Virus record (IMG/VR): IMGVR_UViG_3300017917_002068 | Span: 1 to 64,000 of that record | Strand: one strand, 5' to 3' | DNA: 64,000 bases | From: a virus | Part shown: positions 41,111 to 49,525 of the stretch, one piece after another | How the letters are laid out: each line of letters opens with the position of its first letter | Position numbering within the stretch: position 1 is the first letter of the stretch | The notes under the pieces: model-generated | What the model saw: only the letters and a program-made list of their open reading frames with translations | What the model was told of the DNA's origin: nothing | Database searches by the model: none | Made by a program: the position numbers and the translations under genes

Positions 41111-41490
41111 TGGCAAAAGTTAAAGGAAATATCAAGCCTCTCCACAAACGAGTTGCGGTTACAGATATGGAGTTTGGTGAAAAAATTAGTTCTTCTGGTT
41201 TGATCATTCCTAGCACGGACGGAAAAAGCAGCGGAGTTCATCCTCGCTGGGGCAAAGTTTATGCCAAAGGAATCGAAAACACTGACGATTTTGATATCGG
41301 GCATTGGATTCTTGTTGAACACGGTCGATGGACTAGAGCTATCACTGTTGAACAAGACGACGGGTCTGAAATCAAAGTATGGGTTGTTGATGAGAACGGA
41401 ATTATCGGTTGGTCAGAAGATGAGCCAGAGGAGATGTTAGTCGGAGATTTAAGTGTCGGAGTTGCACCACCTGTTAATTTAGAAGGTTAA
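41110..41490 (+). CDS. 31: GroES-like co-chaperonin, gp31-type
   Basis: 126 aa. The N-terminal barrel (IKPLHKRVAVTDMEFGEKISSSGLIIPSTDGKSS) follows GroES, including the mobile-loop segment before LIIP that docks on GroEL. In T4, gp31 replaces GroES so that the major capsid protein can fold. The C-terminal acidic extension is longer than in host GroES. Confidence 0.82.
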   Translation: MAKVKGNIKPLHKRVAVTDMEFGEKISSSGLIIPSTDGKSSGVHPRWGKVYAKGIENTDDFDIGHWILVEHGRWTRAITVEQDDGSEIKVWVVDENGIIGWSEDEPEEMLVGDLSVGVAPPVNLEG

Positions 41491-41491
41491 A

Positions 41492-41863
41492 ATGAGTAAT
41501 CCATTTCGCGATCAAGAAAAGTTCATGCGAGCCTGTGACCAATCAGTCGAAGGCTTCAACCAAGAACAATTTAATTTGTATGTTAAACTCATCGATGAAG
41601 AGTTCAATGATGAACTAAAAGCTGCCATAAGTAATAACGACCCTGTAGAAACACTAGATGCACTCTTAGATATACTAGTTGTAACTATCGGTGCAATACA
41701 TAGTATGGGTGCAGACGGTGAAGGTGGCTGGAAAGAAGTCATGCGAACCAACTTTGCTAAGATTGACAAAGAAACAGGCAAGGTTCGCAAACGCGAAGAT
41801 GGTAAGGTTCTTAAACCTTTGGGTTGGACTCCTCCGGATCTCAAACCTTTTATTACCAAATAA
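41492..41863 (+). CDS. MazG-like nucleotide pyrophosphohydrolase
   Basis: 123 aa. An all-alpha NTP pyrophosphatase pattern: EEFNDELKAA (EExxE-type metal motif), DALLDILVVTIGA (second acidic helix), RTNFAKID and a GKVLKPLGWTPPDL ending typical of phage MazG/PRA-PH-like proteins. Proposed to trim nucleotide pools or alarmones; substrate unknown. Confidence 0.8.
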   Translation: MSNPFRDQEKFMRACDQSVEGFNQEQFNLYVKLIDEEFNDELKAAISNNDPVETLDALLDILVVTIGAIHSMGADGEGGWKEVMRTNFAKIDKETGKVRKREDGKVLKPLGWTPPDLKPFITK

Positions 41864-41867
41864 ACAC

Positions 41868-41890
41868 AAAGGGCTTGACTAGCCCTTTTT
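41868..41890 (+). terminator. Intrinsic terminator with the -35 in its loop
   Basis: AAAGGGCT/AGCCCTTT stem (41868-41875 with 41881-41888), loop TGACT, then a T-tract. Confidence 0.9.
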
Positions 41891-41903
41891 TAACCTGTAT
41901 AAT
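41875..41903 (+). promoter_or_regulatory. Sigma70-like promoter overlapping a terminator loop
   Basis: TTGACT (41875-41880), 17-nt spacer, TATAAT (41898-41903). The predicted +1 is on the ATG at 41910. Confidence 0.88.
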
Positions 41904-41909
41904 TTTTAA

Positions 41910-42359
41910 ATGAAAATCGGTTTCACATGTTCAACGTTTGATCTGTTTCATGCAGGTCATATCATGATGCTCAAAGAAGCAAAAAGCCAATGCGATTACC
42001 TTATAGTAGGTTTGCAGACAGATCCTACTATTGATCGACCTAAAGAAAAAAATAAACCTGTACAAAGTGTATTTGAACGATTCGTGCAGCTACAGGCCTG
42101 CAGGTATGTCGATGAAGTTGTCGTATATGCTACAGAAAAAGAACTAGTAGATATATTGCTTTCCTATCCTATCAATGTTAGAATATTAGGCAATGAATAT
42201 GAACATAAAAGTTTTACCGGAAGAGCCGAGTGCGTTTCTCGTGGAATAGAGTTTTATTTCAATAATAGATCGCATAGTTTTTCCACTACAGAATTACGGC
42301 AGCGTGTTATAGATGCCGAAGCAGACAAATTTTTAAAAAAGGTAGATAATAATGAATGA
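41910..42359 (+). CDS. Cytidylyltransferase-like nucleotidyltransferase
   Basis: 149 aa. The HxGH signature (TFDLFHAGHIMML, 9-21) and SFSTTELRQRV near the end match glycerol-3-phosphate cytidylyltransferase and RfaE-like enzymes. It activates a small phosphorylated compound with NTP; substrate unknown. Predicted leaderless. It overlaps the next gene by 8 nt. Confidence 0.85.
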   Translation: MKIGFTCSTFDLFHAGHIMMLKEAKSQCDYLIVGLQTDPTIDRPKEKNKPVQSVFERFVQLQACRYVDEVVVYATEKELVDILLSYPINVRILGNEYEHKSFTGRAECVSRGIEFYFNNRSHSFSTTELRQRVIDAEADKFLKKVDNNE

Positions 42360-42615
42360 ATATGAAAAAAATATAGAAATAATGAAAGATTTAAAAAATC
42401 GTTTAGATGCTGTGATTAACAAAGAAGAGTCAAAAGAACCAGCAGCCGATGTTAATTATAAACATCCCGATCCCATCAAACACAAATATATTAGTTTTGC
42501 CAAAAGTGGTTTTAGGATTTTAGCAGGTATTGCACTATGCTATAGTATGTTTTGGCATGCTGGCGGTCTTTTAATTCTAGCAGAAGTTTTAGGAATTGCT
42601 GAGGAAATGGTATGA
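42352..42615 (+). CDS. Small membrane protein (87 aa)
   Basis: Charged N-terminal half, then one or two hydrophobic segments (SGFRILAGIALCYSMFWHAGGLLILAEVLGIA). Overlaps gp44 by 4 nt, so it is expressed with the replication genes. Function unknown. Confidence 0.7.
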   Translation: MNEYEKNIEIMKDLKNRLDAVINKEESKEPAADVNYKHPDPIKHKYISFAKSGFRILAGIALCYSMFWHAGGLLILAEVLGIAEEMV

Positions 42616-43535
42616 AGGAATTATGGGTTGAAAAGTATCGCCCTAGTAAAGTCGATGGATATGTCTGGCGAGATGAGAATCAAAGAAAACAAGTAGAATC
42701 TTGGATCAAAGACAAAAGCATTCCGCATCTATTACTGAGCGGTAGTCCAGGTATAGGTAAAACAACCATGGCTAAGATGCTGATCCACGAAATCGGAATC
42801 GAAGATTATGATGTTTTAGAAATCAACGCATCGAGACAACGAGGTATCGACGAAGTTAGAGATAAAATTACTCAGTTTATCTCTATGATACCATTTGGTC
42901 CGTTCAAAGTTGTACTCTTAGACGAGGCTGATTATCTAACTCACGAGGCCCAGGCTGCTATGCGTGGTGTTATGGAGGAATATGCTAGTACCAGCAGATT
43001 CATATTAACCTGCAATCATCCTAATAAGATAATTCCAGCCATCCATAGTCGCTGCCAACAATTTCACTTTGAAAAGATCGATCAAACAGAATTTACCGCT
43101 AGGGTAGCAACTATCTTAGTCGAAGAAAGTATTGAATTTGATCTTGATGTTCTAGATCGATTTGTTTCTACGACATATCCAGATCTTAGAAAATGTATCA
43201 ACCTTGTACAACAAAATGTCACAGATGGGAAATTGTTATCTCCTAATCAGAATGATGCAGGTATGTCTGACTGGAAATTTAACATGGTGGATCTTTTCAA
43301 AGCAGGAAAAATCAACGAAGCACGTAAAATGTTATGCGGCAAACTCCGTGCTGAAGAGATGGAAGGTGTTTATCGATGGCTGTATGATAACATTTCATTG
43401 TTTGGAGATGAAAAAACTCAAGACTCAGTTATCATGGCCATTAAACAGGGGCTAGTAGATAATACTCTAGTAGTCGATCCAGAAATCAATCTTTCTGCTA
43501 CATTAATTAAAATTGCTAGGCTTGTGGAAAAATGA
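42612..43535 (+). CDS. 44: Sliding-clamp loader large subunit gp44
   Basis: 307 aa AAA+ ATPase. Walker [11 protein letters not shown] (43-52), Walker B LLDEAD (102-107), a sensor-1 region ending in TCNHPNKI, and the SRC arginine-finger motif (146-148). With gp62 it loads the gp45 clamp for gp43. The gene is about 18 kb from gp43/gp45 here, unlike in T4. It overlaps the ferredoxin gene by 4 nt. Confidence 0.95.
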   Translation: MKELWVEKYRPSKVDGYVWRDENQRKQVESWIKDKSIPHLLLSGSPGIGKTTMAKMLIHEIGIEDYDVLEINASRQRGIDEVRDKITQFISMIPFGPFKVVLLDEADYLTHEAQAAMRGVMEEYASTSRFILTCNHPNKIIPAIHSRCQQFHFEKIDQTEFTARVATILVEESIEFDLDVLDRFVSTTYPDLRKCINLVQQNVTDGKLLSPNQNDAGMSDWKFNMVDLFKAGKINEARKMLCGKLRAEEMEGVYRWLYDNISLFGDEKTQDSVIMAIKQGLVDNTLVVDPEINLSATLIKIARLVEK

Positions 43536-43855
43536 CCTATCTAGTTACAGAAAACTGTATCAAATGCAAACACACAGACTGCGTTACAGTGTGTCCTGTA
43601 GATTGTTTTTACGAAGGCCCTAATTTCTTAGCGATCAATCCAGACGAATGCATCGACTGCGGTGTGTGCGTTCCCGAATGTCCTATCGATGCGATTGTTG
43701 CCGATAACAATCGAGACATTGATGTTATTTTTTGGACTGACTTAAATCGTAGGTTGAGTAATAAATGGCCCAACATCACTAAAAAGAAAGATCCGTTACC
43801 AAATCACAAAGATTGGGATGGAAAAGAAGACAAATTAAAATTGCTAGAGGAATAA
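43532..43855 (+). CDS. fdxA: Seven-iron ferredoxin (FdxA-type)
   Basis: 107 aa. [22 protein letters not shown] and [14 protein letters not shown] carry the cysteines of a 3Fe-4S plus 4Fe-4S ferredoxin (C9, C17, C21, C25, C40, C43, C46, C50), very close to proteobacterial FdxA. An electron donor, possibly for Fe-S assembly or a phage reductase. Translationally coupled to gp44. With IscU and two A-type carriers it points to Fe-S support during infection. Confidence 0.93.
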   Translation: MTYLVTENCIKCKHTDCVTVCPVDCFYEGPNFLAINPDECIDCGVCVPECPIDAIVADNNRDIDVIFWTDLNRRLSNKWPNITKKKDPLPNHKDWDGKEDKLKLLEE

Positions 43856-44098
43856 ATGGAAGGTAGATATATGATCGTCAGCTATCTCCAAAAACCTAAC
43901 GGTAAATGGGATGAGCTAACCGAATTTAAGAAGCACTATAGAATGAAACACATTCAAAGTGCTAAGGTAATCTTAGACCTTAAAGAAAAAAAAGTTATTA
44001 AAAACGGATTGAACCCCAGCGCATCCTATGAAGATATGCTGGAGTTCTACAAACGTGTATTAGGTCCTAAACTAGATCCTCACCTCCCATCTGAATAA
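43856..44098 (+). CDS. Small hypothetical protein (80 aa)
   Basis: Basic alpha/beta protein (MIVSYLQKPNGKWDELTEFKKHY...VILDLKEKKVIKNGL) with no recognised family. It starts directly after the ferredoxin stop with AGAGGA upstream. The 3' end overlaps convergent phoH by 19 nt. Confidence 0.75.
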   Translation: MEGRYMIVSYLQKPNGKWDELTEFKKHYRMKHIQSAKVILDLKEKKVIKNGLNPSASYEDMLEFYKRVLGPKLDPHLPSE

Positions 44099-44823
44099 TC
44101 TTTGTAAATTTTAAGAATTTCTTTTACAGCATCGTGACGCTCAACGTCCTTTGCTGTAAAGTGACAGACATCGACATGTACATGATTCTTAAATTCATCA
44201 AACAAGCCTAAAAATTCTAAAAGACCGTTCGATGTCGGTCTATCAGCTTGTTGAAGATCCCCAGTCACTACCATTCTTGAATCGTCTCCTATTCTAGTTA
44301 ATAGCATCTTCATCTGACTTGGTGTTGCGTTCTGCATTTCATCAGCAATTATAAAACTGTTTTTAAAGGTCCTTCCTCGCATGTAGGCCAACGGACTAAT
44401 TTCAATCACCCCCTCTTTAATCATTTCTTCGATTTCGTTGGCATAGTAGTACTCTTCAAAAACGTCAAAAATCGGCCTAGTCCAGGGTTCCATCTTCTGC
44501 TGAAGCGTTCCTGGTAGAAATCCGTGTTGTTCATCTACGCTTACAGCGGGACGAGTAACCACAATCTTATCAACTTCCCCTTCTTGGAACAGTTTAACTG
44601 CCCATTGACAGGCTAGCATAGTTTTGCCCGTGCCCGCAGGCCCTATAGCAAATACTATGTTTTTCTGTTCATCTTGGAGTTTTAAGAGATAGTTCTCTTG
44701 ATTGAGGTTCTTAGGATATACTAGAACTCGATTTTTCTTTTTTGGAAGGAATTTATTTAGTTGTACTACGTTATCATATGGCTTAGTTGCCAGGTTTTTT
44801 GCTGATTTTCTTTGTTTCCTCAA
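44080..44823 (-). CDS. phoH: PhoH-like P-loop ATPase
   Basis: 247 aa from TTG 44823 (TAGGAGG seven nt upstream); the open frame extends to 44889 but its first 22 residues lie in a hairpin-rich leader. Walker A GPAGTGKT, IIADEMQNA (Walker B) and VTGDLQQ (sensor) are clear. PhoH is widespread in marine and freshwater T4-like phages; the RNA-helicase/ATPase role is unproven. Single minus-strand gene, convergent with the 43856 gene. Confidence 0.9.
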   Translation of the reverse strand: MRKQRKSAKNLATKPYDNVVQLNKFLPKKKNRVLVYPKNLNQENYLLKLQDEQKNIVFAIGPAGTGKTMLACQWAVKLFQEGEVDKIVVTRPAVSVDEQHGFLPGTLQQKMEPWTRPIFDVFEEYYYANEIEEMIKEGVIEISPLAYMRGRTFKNSFIIADEMQNATPSQMKMLLTRIGDDSRMVVTGDLQQADRPTSNGLLEFLGLFDEFKNHVHVDVCHFTAKDVERHDAVKEILKIYKDYSDGR

Positions 44824-44943
44824 AGGATAGCCTCCTAATAAAGTGAGCGGCACGGACCTTCGAACCCGTAGTGTCCGCACCGGACACAAAGTTATTTAAC
44901 AGCTTCCGTCCAAAATAATAACTTACTATATCGATTATAACGA
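44824..44943 (-). promoter_or_regulatory. phoH leader with a strong hairpin
   Basis: A GTGTCCG/CGGACAC hairpin with 3-nt loop (about 44871-44887) and a T-arm-like ACGGGTTCGAAGGTCCGT on the minus strand lie between the divergent genes. The leader may regulate phoH; nothing else is recognised here. Confidence 0.35.
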
Positions 44944-44951
44944 AATAAATA
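44944..44951 (+). promoter_or_regulatory. Late promoter candidate for the 44970-48659 block
   Basis: AATAAATA, 18 nt upstream of the ATG at 44970. Confidence 0.6.
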
Positions 44952-44969
44952 AGTGTAGGGAAAATCAAC

Positions 44970-45491
44970 ATGCGCGATATCAAAGATATATTACATAACA
45001 TTGAAAACATATACGGTTCTAACAACGCTCTTAATACGCTAAAAGACTTTGAGCGTGTTTTAGACGAATTAGACGTATATGTGTATGACAACTGGATCGA
45101 CGGAGAGCTAGTTGAAGGCCCTGTTGAAAGCAGATACTGGGTAACCTGCACTTTTATGTGGTCCTACGAAAACATGCCGGATCCTGCAGGTGGGCAGCGT
45201 TTGTTAGATTACGGCTGCAAGGTAGCTTTTTACAAAGATAAAGTATCAACAGTAAGAAAAATTAAAACACCCGACGATATTCGTCCAGGTACAAGAAAAG
45301 GCAAGATCGATCTTAAAAATGTGTGGATGGTAGAGATCAAGATTCCTAAAAAACTAATGTTTGATATTAATAAGGGTTACAAAGATCTATCTAAAAATAA
45401 GATTTCCCAAGACGAGATAAAAATCGCTGATACTGAAATGATGGCAGAACCTGCAGATCAGCAACTAACACAAAACATGGCAGGACAATAA
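44970..45491 (+). CDS. Conserved virion-associated hypothetical (173 aa)
   Basis: An alpha/beta protein with a YDNWIDGELVEGP segment and a charged C-terminus. It is followed on its last base by the next gene. It heads the late block that includes lysis. Found in T4-like phages without known function; no catalytic motif seen. Confidence 0.75.
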   Translation: MRDIKDILHNIENIYGSNNALNTLKDFERVLDELDVYVYDNWIDGELVEGPVESRYWVTCTFMWSYENMPDPAGGQRLLDYGCKVAFYKDKVSTVRKIKTPDDIRPGTRKGKIDLKNVWMVEIKIPKKLMFDINKGYKDLSKNKISQDEIKIADTEMMAEPADQQLTQNMAGQ

Positions 45492-46231
45492 TGACAGAAA
45501 GAATACTAAGAGAAGGTCTCAGACCTAACGATCTAGAAGATATGGTTTATAATGTCTTTGAAGTCGATGCATTCCAATCAAAGATGGGAGATGATCGAGA
45601 CGTTTGTGTGTTGAGCTTTCGTGTTAAAGATAGATCTCCTGCTAGAGATATGATGGAATTTATCGAGAAAGGCTATAGTTATGTATTAGATGCCGATGTA
45701 AGCGCAGGTGAAGATCGTCACGGAAATTATCATGTTTTTGTAGAATTACCGAGAGGACAGCGATTACCCGAGTATATCCAAGAAATTACTAGCGGAGTGA
45801 AAAGACTAACCGGTATTGAAGAATGGAAATTTCGTCACTACAAAAGTTTCAAGAGCCACGACTTGTCTGAAGAAAGTTTGTCTATAATTCCTCAGACTCC
45901 TGCAGACTATGATATGATGCTAGAAAATATCAGAGTCGAAAGCATACAGAAATTTTTCTCTAAAACATATAAAGAAGAACTTATCGTCGAAGGTAACAAA
46001 GTTATTCTTAAGAAACCATTCGGAATACAGTTCAGTTTTAACATACAAGATTTCGGAAAGATTGATGAAATTCAAAAAAACATTACCGAAACAATGAAAC
46101 TAGATACAAAGAGCATGGCTGAAGTTATGTGGCTCACTAAAGTGTTAGGTGACTTCAACATAAACAAGTATGGTGATACATTCGTTCTCGAGGACGGAAA
46201 GAAAACCATGATCATTAAAATGGAGAATTAA
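45491..46231 (+). CDS. Conserved virion-associated hypothetical (246 aa)
   Basis: Mixed alpha/beta protein with a SPARDMMEFIEKGYSYVLDADVS segment and a middle PDYDMML helix region; no recognised catalytic motif. Coupled to the previous gene (TAATG overlap), so the two products probably work together. Function unknown. Confidence 0.75.
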   Translation: MTERILREGLRPNDLEDMVYNVFEVDAFQSKMGDDRDVCVLSFRVKDRSPARDMMEFIEKGYSYVLDADVSAGEDRHGNYHVFVELPRGQRLPEYIQEITSGVKRLTGIEEWKFRHYKSFKSHDLSEESLSIIPQTPADYDMMLENIRVESIQKFFSKTYKEELIVEGNKVILKKPFGIQFSFNIQDFGKIDEIQKNITETMKLDTKSMAEVMWLTKVLGDFNINKYGDTFVLEDGKKTMIIKMEN

Positions 46232-46233
46232 TA

Positions 46234-46866
46234 ATGAGCGGATTTACATTTGAGTTTAAAAAAGAGCATCTAAAAGAAATTATCGGACCGAATCCTTATT
46301 TGGATTATTGGTACAATGCTATTTGCGAAATCCTTCCAGTATATGAAATCCATACACCAGAACGTGTAGCAGCATTTCTAGCCCAGTGTGCGCATGAAAG
46401 TGGTAACTTTAAATTCCTAAAAGAAAATTTAAACTATCGTGCAGAAAGTCTAACAAAAACATTTTCTAAATACTTTCCAGATCTAGCCACAGCGAAACAA
46501 TATGAAAAACAACCAGAAAAGATCGCCAACAAGGTCTATGCTAATCGTATGGGCAACGGAGACGAAGCCAGCGGTGATGGATTCCGTTATTTAGGTCGTG
46601 GTCTTATTCAATTAACTGGTAAAAACAATTATACATTGTTTGCTGCCGCGATCGATACACCATTAGAACAAATTCCAGAGTACCTACAGACATTTGAAGG
46701 TGCTATACAATCAGCTTGCTGGTTCTGGGAACAGAATAATTTAAATCAATGGGCAGATAAAAAAGATATTCTTACACTAACCAAACGTATCAATGGTGGT
46801 ACTATTGGTCTAGCAGACAGAGAAAAACATTATAAACACGCATTACATATGTTCGGGATTCATTAA
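46234..46866 (+). CDS. GH19-family endolysin
   Basis: 210 aa. The glycoside hydrolase 19 core is visible: FLAQCAHESGNF with the catalytic Glu E55, a second acidic region, and FRYLGRGLIQLTGKNNY. No signal peptide or wall-binding domain, so it needs a holin. It degrades peptidoglycan at lysis. First gene of the lysis cassette; the spanin genes follow directly. A second GH19 domain is fused to a HAD domain at 56380. Confidence 0.92.
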   Translation: MSGFTFEFKKEHLKEIIGPNPYLDYWYNAICEILPVYEIHTPERVAAFLAQCAHESGNFKFLKENLNYRAESLTKTFSKYFPDLATAKQYEKQPEKIANKVYANRMGNGDEASGDGFRYLGRGLIQLTGKNNYTLFAAAIDTPLEQIPEYLQTFEGAIQSACWFWEQNNLNQWADKKDILTLTKRINGGTIGLADREKHYKHALHMFGIH

Positions 46867-46868
46867 TC

Positions 46869-47369
46869 ATGTTCGGAATCGGTGGCGCCATTAAAGCAAT
46901 CGTAGCACTTATTATAGTGCTTGTAGTCGCTGTTGGCGGGTATTTTTTAATTAACCTTAAAGCAGATCTAGCCATAGCTCAACAAAATGCCAAAGCTCTA
47001 GAAGACGGAGTTAAAGCACAACAAGAAACCATGGCTCAGATGAAAGCAGACCAACAAAAAATCAAGGAGCTGAATAATGAACTTAACACCACAATTAAGC
47101 TACAAAACAAAGATATGGAGAATCTTAAAGATAGGTTCTCAACAACTGCCAGTGGTGAGAAGCGCGACTTTGGTAAAACGGCAGCAGCCAAACCAACTTC
47201 ATTAGAACGTGCTGTAAATCGTGGAACCCTAAATGCTATGCGCTGTCTAGAAATAGCCAGCGGAGCAGAATTAACGGAAGCTGAAAAAAATGCAACTAAA
47301 CCAAGTGAGATCAATCGTGAATGCCCCTCGTTGGCTAACCCTAACTACAAGCCTGCTGCTGGTAACTAG
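46869..47369 (+). CDS. Rz: i-spanin (Rz-like)
   Basis: 166 aa. An N-terminal membrane anchor (about 7-28) is followed by a long periplasmic coiled coil (LAIAQQNAKALEDGVKAQQE ... NKDMENLKDRF) and a Cys-containing C-terminus. The inner-membrane half of the complex that fuses inner and outer membranes at lysis. The o-spanin gene starts inside its 3' end. Confidence 0.88.
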   Translation: MFGIGGAIKAIVALIIVLVVAVGGYFLINLKADLAIAQQNAKALEDGVKAQQETMAQMKADQQKIKELNNELNTTIKLQNKDMENLKDRFSTTASGEKRDFGKTAAAKPTSLERAVNRGTLNAMRCLEIASGAELTEAEKNATKPSEINRECPSLANPNYKPAAGN

Positions 47370-47724
47370 TCTTACCGGCTGTGCCAGTTTCGACTTCTTA
47401 GGGAAGCGTGAGAAGCCTATTGAGATCACAACTAAGGCAGCAGAAAAAACTCCATTAGATATTGCACAACCAGATCCTTTAAAATTAAAACCGATCGAAT
47501 GGGTTTTAGTAACTCCGGGCAATCAAGAAGAAGTATTTAAGAAATTAGAAGAAAAAGGCAACGACCCGGTGATATTTGCATTAACCGCCGACGGTTATCA
47601 ACAGTTGGCTGTAACTATCGCTGAATTAAGAAACCTAATCAACACACAACGTAATATTATTATCAAATATAAAGAGTATTACGAACCTAAGAAAGAAGAA
47701 ACTAAAACCGAAGAAAAGAAATGA
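47290..47724 (+). CDS. Rz1: o-spanin lipoprotein (Rz1-like)
   Basis: 144 aa. Basic N-terminus, hydrophobic stretch and lipobox LTGC (28-31) with lipidated C31. A Pro-rich mature start (KPIEITTKAAEKTPLDIAQPDPLK) is followed by helix. It overlaps the i-spanin gene by 80 nt in another frame, the nested architecture common for Rz/Rz1. It is longer than lambda Rz1. Confidence 0.87.
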   Translation: MQLNQVRSIVNAPRWLTLTTSLLLVTSLTGCASFDFLGKREKPIEITTKAAEKTPLDIAQPDPLKLKPIEWVLVTPGNQEEVFKKLEEKGNDPVIFALTADGYQQLAVTIAELRNLINTQRNIIIKYKEYYEPKKEETKTEEKK

Positions 47725-47939
47725 ACAATGAAGTAAAGGAAATCAATTGGTGGCAGAAATTTCTTAGAAAAAAAGCTAAACTAACTTATTGGCTGGGCTC
47801 ACAGGTCTATGTTATTGAAGTTTGCGATTTTACCGAGAAGTCACCAGAATGTATAGTTTTCAAAGATTATTATACTAAAAAAGCTATTATGGTCAAACAT
47901 AATATTCCTATTACCTATGTGTTGGAAGAAGTAAAATGA
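47721..47939 (+). CDS. Small hypothetical protein in the lysis cassette (72 aa)
   Basis: An amphipathic, Trp/Lys-rich start (NWWQKFLRKKAKLTYWLGS) followed by beta-like segments, without a membrane helix. Overlaps the o-spanin by 4 nt and the next gene by 4 nt. Function unknown. Confidence 0.7.
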   Translation: MNNEVKEINWWQKFLRKKAKLTYWLGSQVYVIEVCDFTEKSPECIVFKDYYTKKAIMVKHNIPITYVLEEVK

Positions 47940-48373
47940 GTAATGAAGGAGCGACAAACATGGGGAAAAGATTACAGGCAGAATCTTTTTACGATCAATT
48001 TGACATAAATCAAGACGGTATCGTTTGTGATGATGAGATGGCAAGAGCAGAACAAATGATGATGATCGAAAATGAAGATAAAAAACAAGATGCTCAAAGG
48101 AATATGGCATGGTTCGCATTAGGCGGTATGTTGCTATATCCTTTTGCTGTAGTACTCGCTATATGGTTGGGTTTAGAAAAGGCCGGCGAGATTTTAGGAG
48201 ATATGGCTGCTACATATTTTGTATCAGTGGCAGCTATCGTAGCAGCGTTTTATGGTAAAGAAGCTTTCGTGGCAAAAAATAATCCACCGGCTCCTGCGCC
48301 AACAAGAACTTTTGGGGCAGCACCTAGGCCAGCACCGAAGGGACCTGCACCGCAGCAGGATCAAGAAATCTAA
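47936..48373 (+). CDS. EF-hand membrane protein, holin candidate (145 aa)
   Basis: A canonical calcium loop DINQDGIVCDDE (D23, N25, D27, E34), then two hydrophobic segments (about 58-78 and 88-106) and a Pro/Ala-rich soluble tail. Two membrane helices next to the endolysin and spanins suggest a holin. A second in-frame ATG (47960) with its own GGAG could give a shorter form, as in dual-start holins. The EF-hand is unusual for a holin. Role inferred from position. Confidence 0.6.
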   Translation: MSNEGATNMGKRLQAESFYDQFDINQDGIVCDDEMARAEQMMMIENEDKKQDAQRNMAWFALGGMLLYPFAVVLAIWLGLEKAGEILGDMAATYFVSVAAIVAAFYGKEAFVAKNNPPAPAPTRTFGAAPRPAPKGPAPQQDQEI

Positions 48374-48383
48374 GGAGATTAAT

Positions 48384-48659
48384 ATGAAATTATTTGCAAC
48401 AGCGTTATTCGCAGGTATGATGGTGATGGGCACAGCCGCATGTGCTAAAGAAGAACCAAAAAAAGAACCGGTAAAAGCCGAAGAAGTTAAAAAAGATGCG
48501 GCAGCGCCTCAATATAAGACTGTCTGTTTAGATGTACAGGGCAAAGACGGAAAACCAGTGATCGATGCTAAGACCGGTAAGCCAAAACAAAACTGTACCA
48601 AAGTTCGTGTCAGAGAAAAGTTTGAAGGCACTAAAATCGAAGACGCTAAGAAAAAATAA
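48384..48659 (+). CDS. Small exported protein or lipoprotein (91 aa)
   Basis: Start ATG 48384 (AAGGAG upstream). Signal sequence MKLFATALFAGMMVMGTAAC followed by a Lys/Glu-rich linker and a mature part with two further Cys (VCLDVQGKDG...QNCTKVRV) that could form a disulfide. The lipobox is imperfect, so SPI cleavage is possible. Periplasmic; function unknown. Confidence 0.7.
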   Translation: MKLFATALFAGMMVMGTAACAKEEPKKEPVKAEEVKKDAAAPQYKTVCLDVQGKDGKPVIDAKTGKPKQNCTKVRVREKFEGTKIEDAKKK

Positions 48660-48666
48660 TCACTCT

Positions 48667-48695
48667 TTGACATTTTAAGAAAGGTATAGTATAAT
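48667..48695 (+). promoter_or_regulatory. Consensus sigma70 promoter with the -10 inside a terminator hairpin
   Basis: TTGACA (48667-48672), 17-nt spacer, TATAAT (48690-48695). The -10 spans the terminator stem-loop junction. Confidence 0.9.
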
Positions 48696-48714
48696 TATTA
48701 CTATACCTTTTTTC
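48680..48714 (+). terminator. Intrinsic terminator containing the -10 of the next promoter
   Basis: A 12-bp perfect stem (48680-48691 with 48699-48710), 7-nt loop TAATTAT, then T. Transcripts begun at the promoter (about 48702) lack the 5' arm and so escape it. Confidence 0.9.
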
Positions 48715-48718
48715 ATCT

Positions 48719-49525
48719 ATGACAGATTATTATAAAATATTAGGCATTAATAAAAATGCCACAGCAGAAGAAATCAAAAAGGCATATCGCGGTCTTGCGA
48801 TGAAGCATCACCCCGATCGTGGCGGTGATGAAAAAAAATTCAAAGAGATCGAAGAAGCTTATAGAATTTTGAGCGATCCTGCACAAAAAGCCAATTACGA
48901 TAATCCAAATCCGTTTGGCAGCGGGAATATAAACGAGGAAGTTTTCGAGCAGTTTTTTAGGAATCCTTTTGGATTCGGTAACGGTTTTAGATCCTCTCCA
49001 AAAAATCCTAGCATACATGTAACCATTGACATAACTTTAGAAGATGCGTTTCGAGGAAAAACTATAGATGCAGAAATAGGATTGTCAAATGGAAAAACTA
49101 AATTAGTGTCTATTAATATTCCTCCCGGGATTGAAACAGGAATGCAGGTAAAATATAACGGCATGGGCGAAACCATACACCCAAAGTTACAACCCGGAGA
49201 CCTGATAGCTACTATCAGAGTTATGAATCATAAAATATGGCAGAGGCAGGGCGATCATCTTATCTACGAAAAAAGTATTTCTGCTTGGGATGCCATGTTA
49301 GGATCAACTTTAACAATAACAACTATAGATGGAAAGATGTTAAGTATTAATATACCATCCGGCACACAGCCAGAAACTACGCTAAGTTGCAAAGGTGAAG
49401 GAATGCCTAATGTAAGATCAGGACAAAGAGGGAATTTATTAATTAAAATTAAAGTTGAAATACCGAAAAACATTAACAAAGAACAGGCAAAATTAATCGA
49501 GGATATAAAAAAGTATGGAATTTAA
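48719..49525 (+). CDS. DnaJ/CbpA-like J-domain protein
   Basis: 268 aa. J domain 1-65 with the HPD motif (31-33), a Gly/Phe-rich linker (NPFGSGN...NPFGFGNGFRSSP) and two C-terminal substrate-binding domains; no CxxCxGxG zinc domain, so the CbpA class. It stimulates the ATPase of host DnaK. It starts the chaperone-PDF-ClpA operon and overlaps the deformylase by 11 nt. It could also support IscU, but host HscB is the usual partner. Confidence 0.93.
   Translation: MTDYYKILGINKNATAEEIKKAYRGLAMKHHPDRGGDEKKFKEIEEAYRILSDPAQKANYDNPNPFGSGNINEEVFEQFFRNPFGFGNGFRSSPKNPSIHVTIDITLEDAFRGKTIDAEIGLSNGKTKLVSINIPPGIETGMQVKYNGMGETIHPKLQPGDLIATIRVMNHKIWQRQGDHLIYEKSISAWDAMLGSTLTITTIDGKMLSINIPSGTQPETTLSCKGEGMPNVRSGQRGNLLIKIKVEIPKNINKEQAKLIEDIKKYGI

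Noticed and set aside
44824-44890. Phage attachment site in a tRNA-like sequence
   Set aside because: No integrase, no full tRNA and the T4-like lytic gene set make integration unlikely; the similarity is limited to a T-arm.
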